This document shows, one piece after another, positions 11,321 through 19,891 of a stretch of DNA of 64,000 bases. Source of the DNA: Pseudomonas mendocina (lineage in GTDB: Bacteria > Pseudomonadota > Gammaproteobacteria > Pseudomonadales > Pseudomonadaceae); the NCBI RefSeq assembly GCF_900636545.1, contig NZ_LR134290.1, forward strand, positions 3,472,001 to 3,536,000. The letters are read 5' to 3'. Every line of letters starts with the position of its first letter. The stretch's first letter is position 1. The notes beneath the pieces were generated by a model that saw only the letters and a list, made by a program, of their open reading frames with translations, was not told the origin of the DNA and did no database searches. Made by a program: the position numbers and the translations under genes.

Positions 11321-12673
11321 TCAGGCCAGGTGGCTCAGGTCATCGGTCTCGCGCAGGCGCCAGACCCGCTCGATCAGCACACCCGCCTCATCGCTGCTGC
11401 GCTTGCCGGCGAAGGCCAGCAGGCGACGGAACTTGTCTTCCAGCTCGGCGCGACTGAGGCTGTTGCCGGGATCGCCCTTGGGCTCGTCGATGGCGCCATG
11501 CAGGGTGCGGCCGTCGACCGTGACGACCTCGACCCGGCCCAACCAGCGAGCCGGATAGGCACCATCGACCTCGGGGTCGAGGCGCATGCTGACCTTGTCG
11601 CGGAAGGCGGCGACATCGGCATCGGTCAACGACAGGTTGGCGAATTCGGTGAGCTGCGCCTTGCCATGCACGGCGATCAGGCCGAGCACCGTGCCCATGG
11701 AAAACTTGGCCTGGTGCACGGTCTGCGGCACCACCACGCGGCCGAGCACATCGATGGCGCCTTGGTGCACATGAGTAACGACCTGAGCGATATCGCCATG
11801 ACGCAGACCTTCACGCTGCATCAGGTCGAGCAGCGCATCGGCAGCCGGATGAGTGTGACGGCACGAGGCGTGGAACTTGAACGAGGTTTCCACCAGCGCC
11901 CAGCGGCTGCCGAGACGGTCGGACAACGCGGCTGGATTGGCGTCGTTGGACATGCCCGCAGCCATGCCCTGCTCGCCTTCGAGAATGTTCTGCGCGCCGG
12001 TCAGGCCCTGCGCGGTGAAGTAGGCGGCGAGCAAGCCATCAGCCGCTGCCTTGGCGGTGTGCAACTGCTTGGAGTCGGCGGCGTCACGCAGGAACTCCCA
12101 GAGGCCGGCGGCCTGGGTGCCGGCATTGCCGAGCAGATGCATGAACTGCTGCTGGTCGAAGTTCAGCAACTTGCCCACGGCCACGGCGGCGGCCAGGGTG
12201 CCGACCGTCGCCGTGGTGTGGAAGATGCGGTAGTGCGAGCGACCGAGGAATTCGCCGATGCGGATGCCCGCCTCGTAGCCGGCGACCGAGGCCAGCAGCA
12301 GCTCGCGACCGGACTTGCCGAGATCCTGCGCAGCGGCCAGGGCCGCCGGAAAGACCACGGTGGCCGGGTGCAGAACCGAGCTGTTGTGCAGGTCGTCCTG
12401 CTCGACCAGGTGCGAGGAGGCGCCATTGACCAGCGCGGCGAAGTACGCCGAGGTGCCGCGCCCGTTGACCAGGATGCGCGCTGGGCCATCGGCCGGGCCC
12501 ATTTTCTGTGCGTAGGCCTCGAACAGCGGGATCGGCCGCGCGCCCTCGCTGGCAAGAGCCGAACCGAGCCAGTCGAGGAACAGGTCTTCGGTGCGATTCA
12601 GTACGTGCTCGGGAATCTGCTCGTAATTGAGATCGGCGAGGAATGCGGCGAGTTGCTGAGTATGTGTGCTCAT
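11321..12673 (-). CDS. MmgE/PrpD family protein
   Basis: A member of the 2-methylcitrate dehydratase/cis-aconitate decarboxylase fold family. It has 450 residues, starts MSTHTQQLAAFLADLNYEQI and contains DLFLDWLGSALASEG, NGASSHLVEQDDLH and FKFHASCRHTHPAADALLDL, all typical of the fold. It is the syntenic equivalent of PA0881 in the itaconate cluster. Its reaction is not established. A hydratase or isomerase acting on a methylated C5/C6 acid fits the neighbours. It ends 8 bp before ict and starts 10 bp after the acyl-CoA dehydrogenase. Confidence 0.85.
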   Translation of the reverse strand: MSTHTQQLAAFLADLNYEQIPEHVLNRTEDLFLDWLGSALASEGARPIPLFEAYAQKMGPADGPARILVNGRGTSAYFAALVNGASSHLVEQDDLHNSSVLHPATVVFPAALAAAQDLGKSGRELLLASVAGYEAGIRIGEFLGRSHYRIFHTTATVGTLAAAVAVGKLLNFDQQQFMHLLGNAGTQAAGLWEFLRDAADSKQLHTAKAAADGLLAAYFTAQGLTGAQNILEGEQGMAAGMSNDANPAALSDRLGSRWALVETSFKFHASCRHTHPAADALLDLMQREGLRHGDIAQVVTHVHQGAIDVLGRVVVPQTVHQAKFSMGTVLGLIAVHGKAQLTEFANLSLTDADVAAFRDKVSMRLDPEVDGAYPARWLGRVEVVTVDGRTLHGAIDEPKGDPGNSLSRAELEDKFRRLLAFAGKRSSDEAGVLIERVWRLRETDDLSHLA

Positions 12674-12683
12674 CGCGGAGACC

Positions 12684-13847
12684 TCAGAAAGAGCGCGGCA
12701 GCTCGAGCAGGTGCTCGGCCACGTACGACAGGATCAGGTTGGTGGAGATTGGCGCCACCTGGTACAGGCGGGTCTCGCGGAACTTGCGCTCGACGTCGTA
12801 TTCGTTGGCGAAGCCGAAGCCACCGTGGGTCTGCAGGCAAGCGTTCGCCGCCTCCCAACTGGCCTTGGCCGCCAGGTACTTGGCCATGTTGGCCGCAGCA
12901 CCTGCATTGCGCCCGGCGTCGTACTCCTCGCAGGCGCGCCAGCGCATCAGGTCGGCGGCCTCGATCTCGATATGCGCCTCGGCAATGGGGAACTGCACGC
13001 CCTGGTTCTGCCCGATGGGCCGGCCGAACACCACGCGATCGCGGGCGTACTGCGCGGACTTCTCGATAAACCAGCGACCGTCGCCGATGCACTCGGCAGC
13101 GATCAGCGTGCGCTCGGCATTGAGGCCATCGAGGATATAGCGGAACCCCTTGCCTTCTTCGCCGATCAGGCTGCTGGCGGGGATTTCCAGGTTGTCGAAG
13201 AACAGCTCGTTGGTCTCGTGGTTAACCATGTTGGCAATCGGCTGCACGGTCAGGCCGTTGCCGATTGCCTCGCGCAGGTCGACCAGGAAGATCGACATGC
13301 CTTCGGACTTGCGCTGCACCTCAGCCAGTGGCGTGGTACGCGCCAGCAGGATCATCAGATCGGAATGCTGCACGCGCGAGATCCATACCTTCTGGCCGTT
13401 GATGACGTACTTATCGCCCTTCTTGACCGCGGTGGTCTTGATCTTGGTGGTGTCGGTGCCGGTGGTGGGCTCGGTGACGCCCATCGACTGCAGGCGCAGC
13501 TCGCCGCTGGCCAGCTTGGGCAGGTAGTAGCGCTTCTGCTCCTCGCTGCCGTTACGCAGCAGAGTGAACATGTTGTACATCTGCCCGTGGATGGTGCCGG
13601 AGTTGCCGCCGCAGTGGTTGACCTCTTCGAGGATCACCGAGGCCTCGGCCAGCCCCAGACCCGAGCCGCCGTACTCTTCCGGGATCATCGCCGAGAGCCA
13701 GCCGGCCTCGGTCATGGCCGTGACGAAGGCTTCCGGGAAACCCTTCTCCTCATCGATCTTGCGCCAGTATTCGGCGGGGAATTCGGCACAGAGCGCGCGC
13801 ACGCCTTCACGGATCGCATTGAGTTCTTCGTTATTGTTGTGGTTCAT
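12684..13847 (-). CDS. Acyl-CoA dehydrogenase family protein
   Basis: FAD enzyme of 387 residues: N-terminal helical domain, MGVTEPTTGTDTTKIKTTA in the beta domain, and a C-terminal helical domain with QTHGGFGFANEYDVERKFRE. Where the YEGT catalytic glutamate is usual, it has LYQVAPIS, so the base must lie elsewhere or the activity differs. The ATG at 13847 (MNHNNNEELNAIR) has GAGGAAGACCG upstream; a 27-codon upstream extension is in repeat sequence. It corresponds to PA0879. Unlike P. aeruginosa, no glyoxalase-type gene (PA0880) separates it from the MmgE/PrpD gene. Confidence 0.9.
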   Translation of the reverse strand: MNHNNNEELNAIREGVRALCAEFPAEYWRKIDEEKGFPEAFVTAMTEAGWLSAMIPEEYGGSGLGLAEASVILEEVNHCGGNSGTIHGQMYNMFTLLRNGSEEQKRYYLPKLASGELRLQSMGVTEPTTGTDTTKIKTTAVKKGDKYVINGQKVWISRVQHSDLMILLARTTPLAEVQRKSEGMSIFLVDLREAIGNGLTVQPIANMVNHETNELFFDNLEIPASSLIGEEGKGFRYILDGLNAERTLIAAECIGDGRWFIEKSAQYARDRVVFGRPIGQNQGVQFPIAEAHIEIEAADLMRWRACEEYDAGRNAGAAANMAKYLAAKASWEAANACLQTHGGFGFANEYDVERKFRETRLYQVAPISTNLILSYVAEHLLELPRSF

Positions 13848-14003
13848 CGGTCTTCCTCGAATCATGTGTGGCGTGGCGCCACTCGGGCACGATGTAGGGC
13901 CTACTCGGCTTTGGCCTCCTGCATCCATGCAGACAGGTAGGGCGTGCCGGGACGCCGGCCGCTCGGAAGCAGTACGCCGCTTGTTGTTGGGCTCACCTCA
14001 GTC

Positions 14004-14036
14004 GGCGGACTGTTCGCTTAGGCTCCTGAGTCCGCC
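14004..14036. repeat. Hairpin in the ich-acyl-CoA dehydrogenase spacer
   Basis: GGCGGACT/AGTCCGCC arms with a 17-nt loop lie in a 197-bp space that also holds a CTGCATCCATGCAG fragment near 13919 related to the repeat cores at 35.3, 37.4 and 45.4 kb. The spacer interrupts an otherwise tightly packed operon. Confidence 0.5.
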
Positions 14037-14044
14037 CTACAAAA

Positions 14045-14872
14045 TCAGTCGAATTGCACGTCGGCGCGTTGTGCCAGGCCGGCTTCGTTGCCGGCCCACA
14101 GCTCGGCCTGGCCTTCGCCCAGCAGACGCCCGCCCACCTCGAAGGGTTGCGGCGCGATCAACGGGCGCAGGCCGCGATAGGCGAAGCGGCGCAGGCGCGC
14201 ATGCGGGTTGGCGCGGCAGAAGGCACGCAGGCTCAGGGTGGCGATCAATGGGCCGTGTACCACCAGGCCGCTGTAGCCTTCGCTTTCGGTGACGTAGGGC
14301 CAGTCGTAGTGGATGCGATGGCCGTTGAAGGTCACGGCGCTGTAGCGAAACAGCAGGGTGCTGGACGGCGTGACTGCCTCACGCCAGTCGCCGGCAATAA
14401 GCGGCTCGCCACTGCTGGTCTTGGGCGGGCTGGGCTCGCGGTAGACGATGTCCTGCTTTTCGCGGATGGCCAGTTGGCCATCCTGCAGGTAGTCGTGCTG
14501 CACGGTAACGAACAGCAGTGCGCCGGTGCGCCCGTGCTTTTCCTCGATGTGCTTGATGGTCGATACCCGGCTGGCTTCGCCGCCCACGCGCAACGGCTGG
14601 ATGAACTCGACACGCCCCCCGGCCCACATGCGGTTGCGGTTGTCCGCCGGCGGCAGGAAGCCCCCACGGGCCGGATGACCGTCCTCGCCCAGACCATTCT
14701 CGGCGACCGGTTCCTGAAAGAACGCCCAGTGCCACAGCGGCGGCAGCGCCTCGCCATGGGCAGGCGTGACTTCACCAAAGGTGGCGGCGATGCGCTTGAC
14801 CAGATTGCGGCTGAGTTGGTCGTGGACTTCTTCGCTACGACCGATCCAGGCGGAAAAAGCAGAATCACTCAT
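14045..14872 (-). CDS. ich: MaoC/FAS1-like dehydratase, probable itaconyl-CoA hydratase
   Basis: Double hot-dog hydratase that would convert itaconyl-CoA to citramalyl-CoA. It has 275 residues. The N-terminal hot-dog carries LPPLWHWAFFQEPV and ADNRNRMWAGGRVEFIQPLR. The C-terminal half has YSAVTFNGHRIHYDWPYVTE and GLVVHGPLIATLSLRAF, the MaoC-type catalytic Asp/His region. It is the first gene of the minus-strand operon, divergent from LysR copy 2, as PA0878 is from PA0877. Function is assigned from fold plus synteny. Confidence 0.85.
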   Translation of the reverse strand: MSDSAFSAWIGRSEEVHDQLSRNLVKRIAATFGEVTPAHGEALPPLWHWAFFQEPVAENGLGEDGHPARGGFLPPADNRNRMWAGGRVEFIQPLRVGGEASRVSTIKHIEEKHGRTGALLFVTVQHDYLQDGQLAIREKQDIVYREPSPPKTSSGEPLIAGDWREAVTPSSTLLFRYSAVTFNGHRIHYDWPYVTESEGYSGLVVHGPLIATLSLRAFCRANPHARLRRFAYRGLRPLIAPQPFEVGGRLLGEGQAELWAGNEAGLAQRADVQFD

Positions 14873-14954
14873 GGGGCAGGTTCCAGCTCGGTTCTTGTGT
14901 GAGCTGGAGCATGCGACGCCGCATGCGTTCAGAGAATCCGCATTTATTTAAACC

Positions 14955-14977
14955 GGCGTTCGGTTATTCTGAACGCC
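14955..14977. promoter_or_regulatory. LysR-type operator dyad between ich and lysR copy 2
   Basis: GGCGTTC and GAACGCC are separated by 9 nt and contain a T-N11-A core (T14960/A14972). The dyad lies about 83 bp from the ich start. A further half-site-like CGTTCAGAGAAT is nearby at about 14928. This is the likely binding site of the divergent LTTR. Confidence 0.55.
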
Positions 14978-14987
14978 ATATTTCTAG

Positions 14988-15069
14988 GTGGGAGGGGCTT
15001 TAGCCGCGATGTCTTCCGGGGAAGCCAGGGCGTCGCGGCTGAAGCGGATCGCCGCCCGGCCCCTCCCAC
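14988..15069. repeat. REP/BIME-like element with terminal inverted repeats
   Basis: An 82-bp element with ends GTGGGAGGGGC and GGCCCCTCCCAC, and internal AGCCGCGA/TCGCGGCT arms. It occupies the leader just upstream of lysR copy 2. It shares terminal sequence with the larger elements at 35242-35334 and 37329-37424. Confidence 0.75.
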
Positions 15070-15085
15070 AGAAGCAGAGGAACCC

Positions 15086-15973
15086 ATGCACTTCGATCTG
15101 CCCGACCTGCGCCTGTTCATCCATATCGCCGAGTCCCCCAGCCTGACCCAGGGCGCGCGCAAGGCGTTTCTCTCGCCGGCCGCTGCCAGTGCGCGGATCA
15201 AGGCACTGGAAAGCCAGCTCGGCAGCCGCCTGCTGTACCGCGACAGTCGCGGTGTCGAGCTGACCCCGGCCGGCCAGCGCCTGCTGCAGCACGCGCGGCT
15301 GATCATGCGTCAGGTGGATTACCTGAAGAGCGAATTCACCGAATACGGCACCGATGCCGCCGGGCATATCCGCATCTTCGCCAACACCACGGCAGTGACC
15401 GAATTTCTCCCCGAGGTGCTGGCCGGCTTTCTCGCCGAACGCCCGGGCGTCACCGTCGACCTGCAGGAGCGCCTCAGCCGCGACATCGTTCGTGGCGTAC
15501 TCGATGGCGCGGCAGATCTGGGCATTATCGCCGGCCCGGTGCAGGCGCCGGGGCTGCAGGTGCTGCACTTCAGCACCGACCGCCTGGTGCTGGCCGTCCC
15601 CCTGGGCCACGCGCTGGCACAGCGGCAATCGGTGAGTTTCAACGACACCCTTGCCTACCAACACATCGGCCTGCACGAGGGCAGCACCCTGCTGAGTTTT
15701 TTGCGCGAACAGGTGGAAAAGCTCGGCGGCAGCCTGGCGCTGCGCATCCAGGTATCGAGCTTCGAGGCGATCTGCCGGATGATCGAAGGCGGCGTCGGTA
15801 TCGGCATCATTCCCGAGTCGGCCGCACGTCGGCACAGCCGCACCATGCAGCTGGTGATCCTGCAACTGGACGAAGCCTGGGCGGTGCGCGAGCGCAGCAT
15901 GCTGGTGCGCGAGCTGGATGCATTGCCGGGGAGCGTGCGGGCGCTGATCGACAGGCTGAATCAGGGCGTCTAG
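15086..15973 (+). CDS. LysR-family regulator of the itaconate operon, copy 2
   Basis: A 295-residue LTTR: winged helix at residues about 5-60 (LPDLRLFIHIAESPSLTQGA) and a substrate-binding domain from about 90. It is divergent from ich, the arrangement of PA0877/PA0878. It is related to the regulator at 4753-5673 over its whole length. The start ATG has AGAGGAACCC upstream. Its promoter region carries an LTTR dyad and a REP-like element; the latter would be transcribed as a structured leader. Confidence 0.92.
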   Translation: MHFDLPDLRLFIHIAESPSLTQGARKAFLSPAAASARIKALESQLGSRLLYRDSRGVELTPAGQRLLQHARLIMRQVDYLKSEFTEYGTDAAGHIRIFANTTAVTEFLPEVLAGFLAERPGVTVDLQERLSRDIVRGVLDGAADLGIIAGPVQAPGLQVLHFSTDRLVLAVPLGHALAQRQSVSFNDTLAYQHIGLHEGSTLLSFLREQVEKLGGSLALRIQVSSFEAICRMIEGGVGIGIIPESAARRHSRTMQLVILQLDEAWAVRERSMLVRELDALPGSVRALIDRLNQGV

Positions 15974-16010
15974 GCGAAGCTCGGCGAGCGGGAATCTGGG
16001 GATAAAAAAA

Positions 16011-16030
16011 GGGCGACCAATTGGTCGCCC
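16011..16030. terminator. Perfect palindrome with flanking A tract
   Basis: The 20-bp perfect palindrome GGGCGACCAATTGGTCGCCC is preceded by seven A residues (T tract on the minus strand). It follows lysR copy 2. The T tract suits minus-strand termination best, although no minus-strand gene lies directly upstream of it. Confidence 0.55.
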
Positions 16031-16210
16031 GCCCATTCAAGGCATTCCCCGAGAGGAATGCGGAAACGCTTGCACCCATATCACGCAGGATGATCGGGAC
16101 GCGCTCAGTGTCGCCGCGCAGCCCCACCCTGCCTATTGCACCAAGGTCGTAGGGCACCCGACCAATGGCAGGCCATACTCCGGCAACACTTCGCCAGCCC
16201 TGGAGACGCC

Positions 16211-16765
16211 ATGAACCCCGAGCACCTGGCCCTGTTACAGCAGGCGCCCGCCAGCACTCATGTCGATGACACCTGGGCCAGGCTTTGCTGCGAACAGGCA
16301 TTGCTGGCAATCGAGGATGGCTGCTACGCGGTCGGTGCCTTGCTGGTGGATGAGGCCGGTGAACTGCTATGCAGCGGGCGCAACCAGGTGTTCGCCTCGG
16401 CCTACGCCAGCGCCGCCCACGCCGAGATGCAGGTGCTCGACCAGCTCGAAAGAGAACATCCGCAGGTCGACCGCCGAGGTCTGACCCTCTACGTCAGCCT
16501 CGAACCCTGCCTGATGTGCTATGGCCGTATCCTGCTGGCCGGCATCACCCGCGTGCGCTATCTGGCGCGCGACCGCGACGGCGGTTTCGCCCTGCGCCAC
16601 GGCCGCCTGCCACCGGCCTGGGCCAATCTTGCCTCGGGTGCGTGCATGGTGCAGGCCAAGGTCGATCCCTACTGGCTCGACCTGGCCGAGCGAATGATCG
16701 ATTGCCTGCAGGATCGGCAGGTACTCCGACAACGCGTAATACAGGCCTGGCGTGGCAGTCGTTGA
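16211..16765 (+). CDS. Zinc-dependent nucleoside/nucleotide deaminase (CMP/dCMP deaminase fold)
   Basis: Hydrolytic deaminase of 184 residues with the motifs AHAEMQVL (zinc His and catalytic Glu) and SLEPCLMCYGRIL (zinc PCxxC). This matches the TadA/guanine-deaminase-like fold, but tRNA adenosine deaminase proper is normally encoded elsewhere and the C-terminal tail differs. The ATG at 16211 (GGAGACGCC upstream) gives a complete fold; the upstream in-frame extension looks non-coding. It stands alone between lysR and the phh locus. The substrate is unknown. Confidence 0.8.
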   Translation: MNPEHLALLQQAPASTHVDDTWARLCCEQALLAIEDGCYAVGALLVDEAGELLCSGRNQVFASAYASAAHAEMQVLDQLEREHPQVDRRGLTLYVSLEPCLMCYGRILLAGITRVRYLARDRDGGFALRHGRLPPAWANLASGACMVQAKVDPYWLDLAERMIDCLQDRQVLRQRVIQAWRGSR

Positions 16766-16825
16766 AACCGTAGGGGCGCCGTGCGAACAAAAAACTGCAG
16801 GTATCAGCCAGGGCCAGCGGAGCGT

Positions 16826-16849
16826 TGGTGCGCACAGCGCACCCTACGC
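16826..16849. repeat. GGTGCGCACAGCGCACC palindrome
   Basis: This copy of a dispersed palindrome abuts the phhR stop codon. Related copies lie at about 7163-7183 and 38598-38616. Confidence 0.6.
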
Positions 16850-18403
16850 CTACTCCTTGCCCAACCCGTGCTGACGCAGCTTGTTGGCGATGGTGGTATG
16901 GGAAACACCGAGGCGCTTGCCCAACTGGCGGCTGCTCGGGTGATCGCGGAACAGGCGCTCCAGCACCGCCTTCTCGAAGCGGCCGAGGATATCGTCGAGG
17001 TTGCCATCGACAGAGAACTCACCGAGCGGCTGCGGCGCACCGTAGTCCGGCAGGCGGATATGCTCGGCCTTCACGGTGCCGCCATCGCATAGCGAGACCG
17101 CCTGGAACAGCACGTTCTCCAGTTGCCGCACGTTACCCGGCCAGTGGTAATGGGCCATACGCTCGAAGGCCTGTGGCGCCAGCTTCGGCAGCGCACAACC
17201 GATCTGCCGGCTGGCGGAATCGAGAAAGTGCTCCACCAACGGCGCCAGACCGTCGAGGCATTCACGCAGGGGCGGAATATGCAGGCTGAGCACGTTGAGG
17301 CGGTGGTAGAGATCCTGACGGAACTCGCCATGGGCGCAGAGTTCGGACAGGTCGACCTGGGTGGCGCAGATCACCCGCACATCGAGGTACACCTCCTCGT
17401 CGCTGCCGACACGGCGAAAGCAGCCATCCTGCAGAAAGCGCAGCAGCTTGGCCTGCAGGCGCGGGCTCATCTCGCCGACGCCATCGAGAAACAGCGTGCC
17501 GCCTGCAGTCAGTTCCAGCAGACCGAGCTTGCCTTCCGGACGCGCGCCCTCGAAGGCGCCGGGGCCGTAGCCAAACAGCTCGGTCTCGGCCATGGATTCC
17601 GGCAACCCTGCGCAATTGAGCGCCATGAACGGCGATTGCCCTCGCGGGCTGGCCAGGTGACAGGCGCGCGCCAGCAATTCCTTGCCGGTGCCTGTTTCGC
17701 CCTCGATTAGCAGCGGCGCATCCAGCGGCGCCATGCGCCGCGCTTCCTTTACCACCGCCGCCATAACCCTGGAGCTCTGGAAGATCGAGTCGAAGCCACG
17801 CAGCTCCTGTTTGCGCACATGGTAGATGCGCTCACCAACGCGGTCGGCGCGATGCAGGGTCAGCACCGCGCCAGCCAGCGCCTCGCTGTCGTCGTGTTCG
17901 TTCTGCAGCGGCGCGATATCGGCGAGAAACACATCGCCCTTGATCTTCACCCGCAGCCCGTTGATTCGCGTCTTGTTGGCGCGCACCAGTTCGGGCAAGT
18001 CGAAATCCTCGGCATAGCGTGACAGCGCCATGCCCGGCACCTCGTCCACACGCACCCCGAGCAACTGCGCGGCGCTGCGGTTGGCGGCGACGATGCTGCC
18101 GCCCATGTCGATGGACAGCACTGGGAAATCCAGCGCACCAAGCAGCGCATTGAGCTCCAGGTGACGCCGTTCGCTGGGCATCAGCCCGACGCGCTTGACA
18201 CCGAATACGCCGGCAATGGCCTCGAACTTCGGCCTCAGCGACTGGAACTGCAGATTGATCAGATTCGGACAGTACAGGTAGATGGCGTTGCCCTGCTCGC
18301 CCCCGACTTCGCCACGGGCGACGTTGATGCCGTAGTCGACCAGCAGGTTGAGGATGTCACGCAGGATGCCGACACGGTTCTGGCAGTGGACCTTGATACG
18401 CAT
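16850..18403 (-). CDS. phhR: PhhR/TyrR-type aromatic amino acid regulator
   Basis: Activator of phenylalanine/tyrosine catabolism. It has 517 residues: an ACT-like N-terminus (MRIKVHCQNRVGILRDILNL), a PAS domain near 80-190, an AAA+ sigma54-type domain with Walker A GETGTGKE, and a C-terminal helix-turn-helix (RQLGKRLGVSHTTIANKLRQ). The sigma54 contact loop reads GAFEGA in place of GAFTGA, and Walker B is FLDGVGEM, as expected of the TyrR branch, which can act with sigma70. It is divergent from phhABC with a TyrR-like box between. Confidence 0.95.
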   Translation of the reverse strand: MRIKVHCQNRVGILRDILNLLVDYGINVARGEVGGEQGNAIYLYCPNLINLQFQSLRPKFEAIAGVFGVKRVGLMPSERRHLELNALLGALDFPVLSIDMGGSIVAANRSAAQLLGVRVDEVPGMALSRYAEDFDLPELVRANKTRINGLRVKIKGDVFLADIAPLQNEHDDSEALAGAVLTLHRADRVGERIYHVRKQELRGFDSIFQSSRVMAAVVKEARRMAPLDAPLLIEGETGTGKELLARACHLASPRGQSPFMALNCAGLPESMAETELFGYGPGAFEGARPEGKLGLLELTAGGTLFLDGVGEMSPRLQAKLLRFLQDGCFRRVGSDEEVYLDVRVICATQVDLSELCAHGEFRQDLYHRLNVLSLHIPPLRECLDGLAPLVEHFLDSASRQIGCALPKLAPQAFERMAHYHWPGNVRQLENVLFQAVSLCDGGTVKAEHIRLPDYGAPQPLGEFSVDGNLDDILGRFEKAVLERLFRDHPSSRQLGKRLGVSHTTIANKLRQHGLGKE

Positions 18404-18527
18404 GGCTCAGGCTCTTGTTGTTATGGCCGCCGGGTCACAGAAATCGGAGATGGCGGCATAATTTCCGTCAAGAATATGTGACAGCAAAGCTCATCAGCAA
18501 GCCGAAAAATCGCCACGCCAGCAATAT

Positions 18528-18545
18528 CGTAATCAAAAATTTACA
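18528..18545. promoter_or_regulatory. PhhR/TyrR box upstream of phhA
   Basis: CGTAAT-N6-TTTACA matches the TyrR/PhhR consensus TGTAAA-N6-TTTACA, with a perfect right half and 4/6 in the left. It is about 112 bp upstream of phhA and about 125 bp from phhR. Confidence 0.6.
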
Positions 18546-18656
18546 CTTTTCCCGTGCAATCCTGGGCTGCGCTGTGTCTGGCCGCCGTTCCAACCCGAGC
18601 AATCAGCGGCATGCTCGGGTCAAGACAAGAACAACAGCCCCCAGAAGGAGGCAGCG

Positions 18657-19442
18657 ATGAAGAGTACGCAGTACCTGGCCCGGGAACCGGACGAGAGTGG
18701 CTTTATCCATTATCCGGAAAGCGAGCATCAGGTGTGGAATACCCTGATCACCCGCCAACTGGAGGTGATCCAGAACCGCGCCTGCCAGGAATACCTGGAC
18801 GGTATCGAGCAGCTCGACCTGCCCAAGGAGCGCATTCCGCAGCTCGGCGAGATCAACCGTGTGCTCGAAGCCACCACCGGCTGGCGCGTAGCGCGGGTGC
18901 CGGCACTGATCCCCTTCCAGACCTTCTTCGAGCTGCTGGCCAGCAAGCAGTTTCCCGTCGCCACCTTCATCCGCACGCCAGAGGAGCTGGACTACCTGAA
19001 GGAACCGGACATCTTCCACGAGATATTCGGCCACTGCCCGATGCTGACCAACCCCTGGTTCGGCGAATTCACCCACACCTACGGCAAGCTCGGCCTTCAG
19101 GCCACTAAAGAGCAGCGCGTCTATCTGGCGCGGCTGTACTGGCTGACCATCGAGTTCGGCCTGCTCGACACCCCGCAGGGCCGGCGCATCTACGGCGGCG
19201 GAATCCTCTCCTCGCCGAAGGAAACCCTCTACGCCCTGTCCGACGCTCCCGAGCACCAGGCGTTCGATCCGCTGGAAGCGATGCGCACGCCATATCGCAT
19301 CGATATCCTGCAGCCGGTGTACTTCGTCCTGCCCGAACTCAAGCGTCTGTTCGAGCTGGCTCAGGAGGACATCATGGCGCTGGTGCATCAGGCCATGGCG
19401 CTCGGCCTGCACGCGCCGAAATTTCCGCCGAAAGCCGCGTAG
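18657..19442 (+). CDS. phhA: Phenylalanine 4-monooxygenase
   Basis: Iron- and tetrahydropterin-dependent hydroxylation of phenylalanine to tyrosine. It has 261 residues, the bacterial short form without the regulatory domain. The iron ligands are in IFHEIFGHCPML (two His), with the Glu ligand in the YWLTIEFGLL segment. RIYGGGILSSPKE is also typical. A strong AGAAGGAGGCAGCG ribosome site precedes the ATG. It is first in phhABC, and a 12-bp stem hairpin follows it. Confidence 0.97.
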   Translation: MKSTQYLAREPDESGFIHYPESEHQVWNTLITRQLEVIQNRACQEYLDGIEQLDLPKERIPQLGEINRVLEATTGWRVARVPALIPFQTFFELLASKQFPVATFIRTPEELDYLKEPDIFHEIFGHCPMLTNPWFGEFTHTYGKLGLQATKEQRVYLARLYWLTIEFGLLDTPQGRRIYGGGILSSPKETLYALSDAPEHQAFDPLEAMRTPYRIDILQPVYFVLPELKRLFELAQEDIMALVHQAMALGLHAPKFPPKAA

Positions 19443-19448
19443 CCTTTT

Positions 19449-19480
19449 AGCTCCCTCGCCCATTCATTGGCGAGGGAGCT
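19449..19480. terminator. Strong hairpin between phhA and phhB
   Basis: A perfect 12-bp stem (AGCTCCCTCGCC/GGCGAGGGAGCT) with an 8-nt loop, but no T tract on the plus strand. It probably trims or partially terminates the transcript, giving more phhA than phhBC. Confidence 0.6.
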
Positions 19481-19534
19481 GCTCGATACCTCTTACCGTC
19501 TATGCTCTGACCTCTAATCCTCAAGGAGCCTGAA

Positions 19535-19891
19535 ATGACCAGCCTTGCCCAAGCCCAATGCGAAGCCTGCCGCGCCGATGCGCCGAAAGTGTCCGATGAA
19601 GAACTGGCCGAACTGATCCGCGAGATCCCCGACTGGAACATCGAGGTGCGTGGCGATCATATGGAGCTGGAGCGCGTGTACCTGTTCAAGAACTTCCGCC
19701 ATGCCCTGGCCTTCACCAACGCCGTGGGCGCCATCGCCGAGGAAGTCGGCCACCATCCGGCACTGCTCACCGAATGGGGCAAGGTCACCGTCACCTGGTG
19801 GAGCCACGAAATGCGCGGTCTGCACCGCAACGACTTCATCATGGCCGCGCGCACTGATGCGCTGGCTGCCAACGCCGAGGGCCGCAAGTGA
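19535..19891 (+). CDS. phhB: Pterin-4a-carbinolamine dehydratase
   Basis: Regenerates the tetrahydropterin cofactor for PhhA. It has 118 residues with the active-site region [20 protein letters not shown] followed by [29 protein letters not shown] precedes the ATG. The stop overlaps the phhC GTG start (GTGA), so the two genes are translationally coupled. Confidence 0.96.
   Translation: MTSLAQAQCEACRADAPKVSDEELAELIREIPDWNIEVRGDHMELERVYLFKNFRHALAFTNAVGAIAEEVGHHPALLTEWGKVTVTWWSHEMRGLHRNDFIMAARTDALAANAEGRK

Noticed and set aside
18404..18656. Search for a sigma54 (-24/-12) promoter before phhA
   Set aside because: No GG-N10-GC element of reasonable match was found, so none is annotated even though PhhR has a sigma54-type AAA+ domain.
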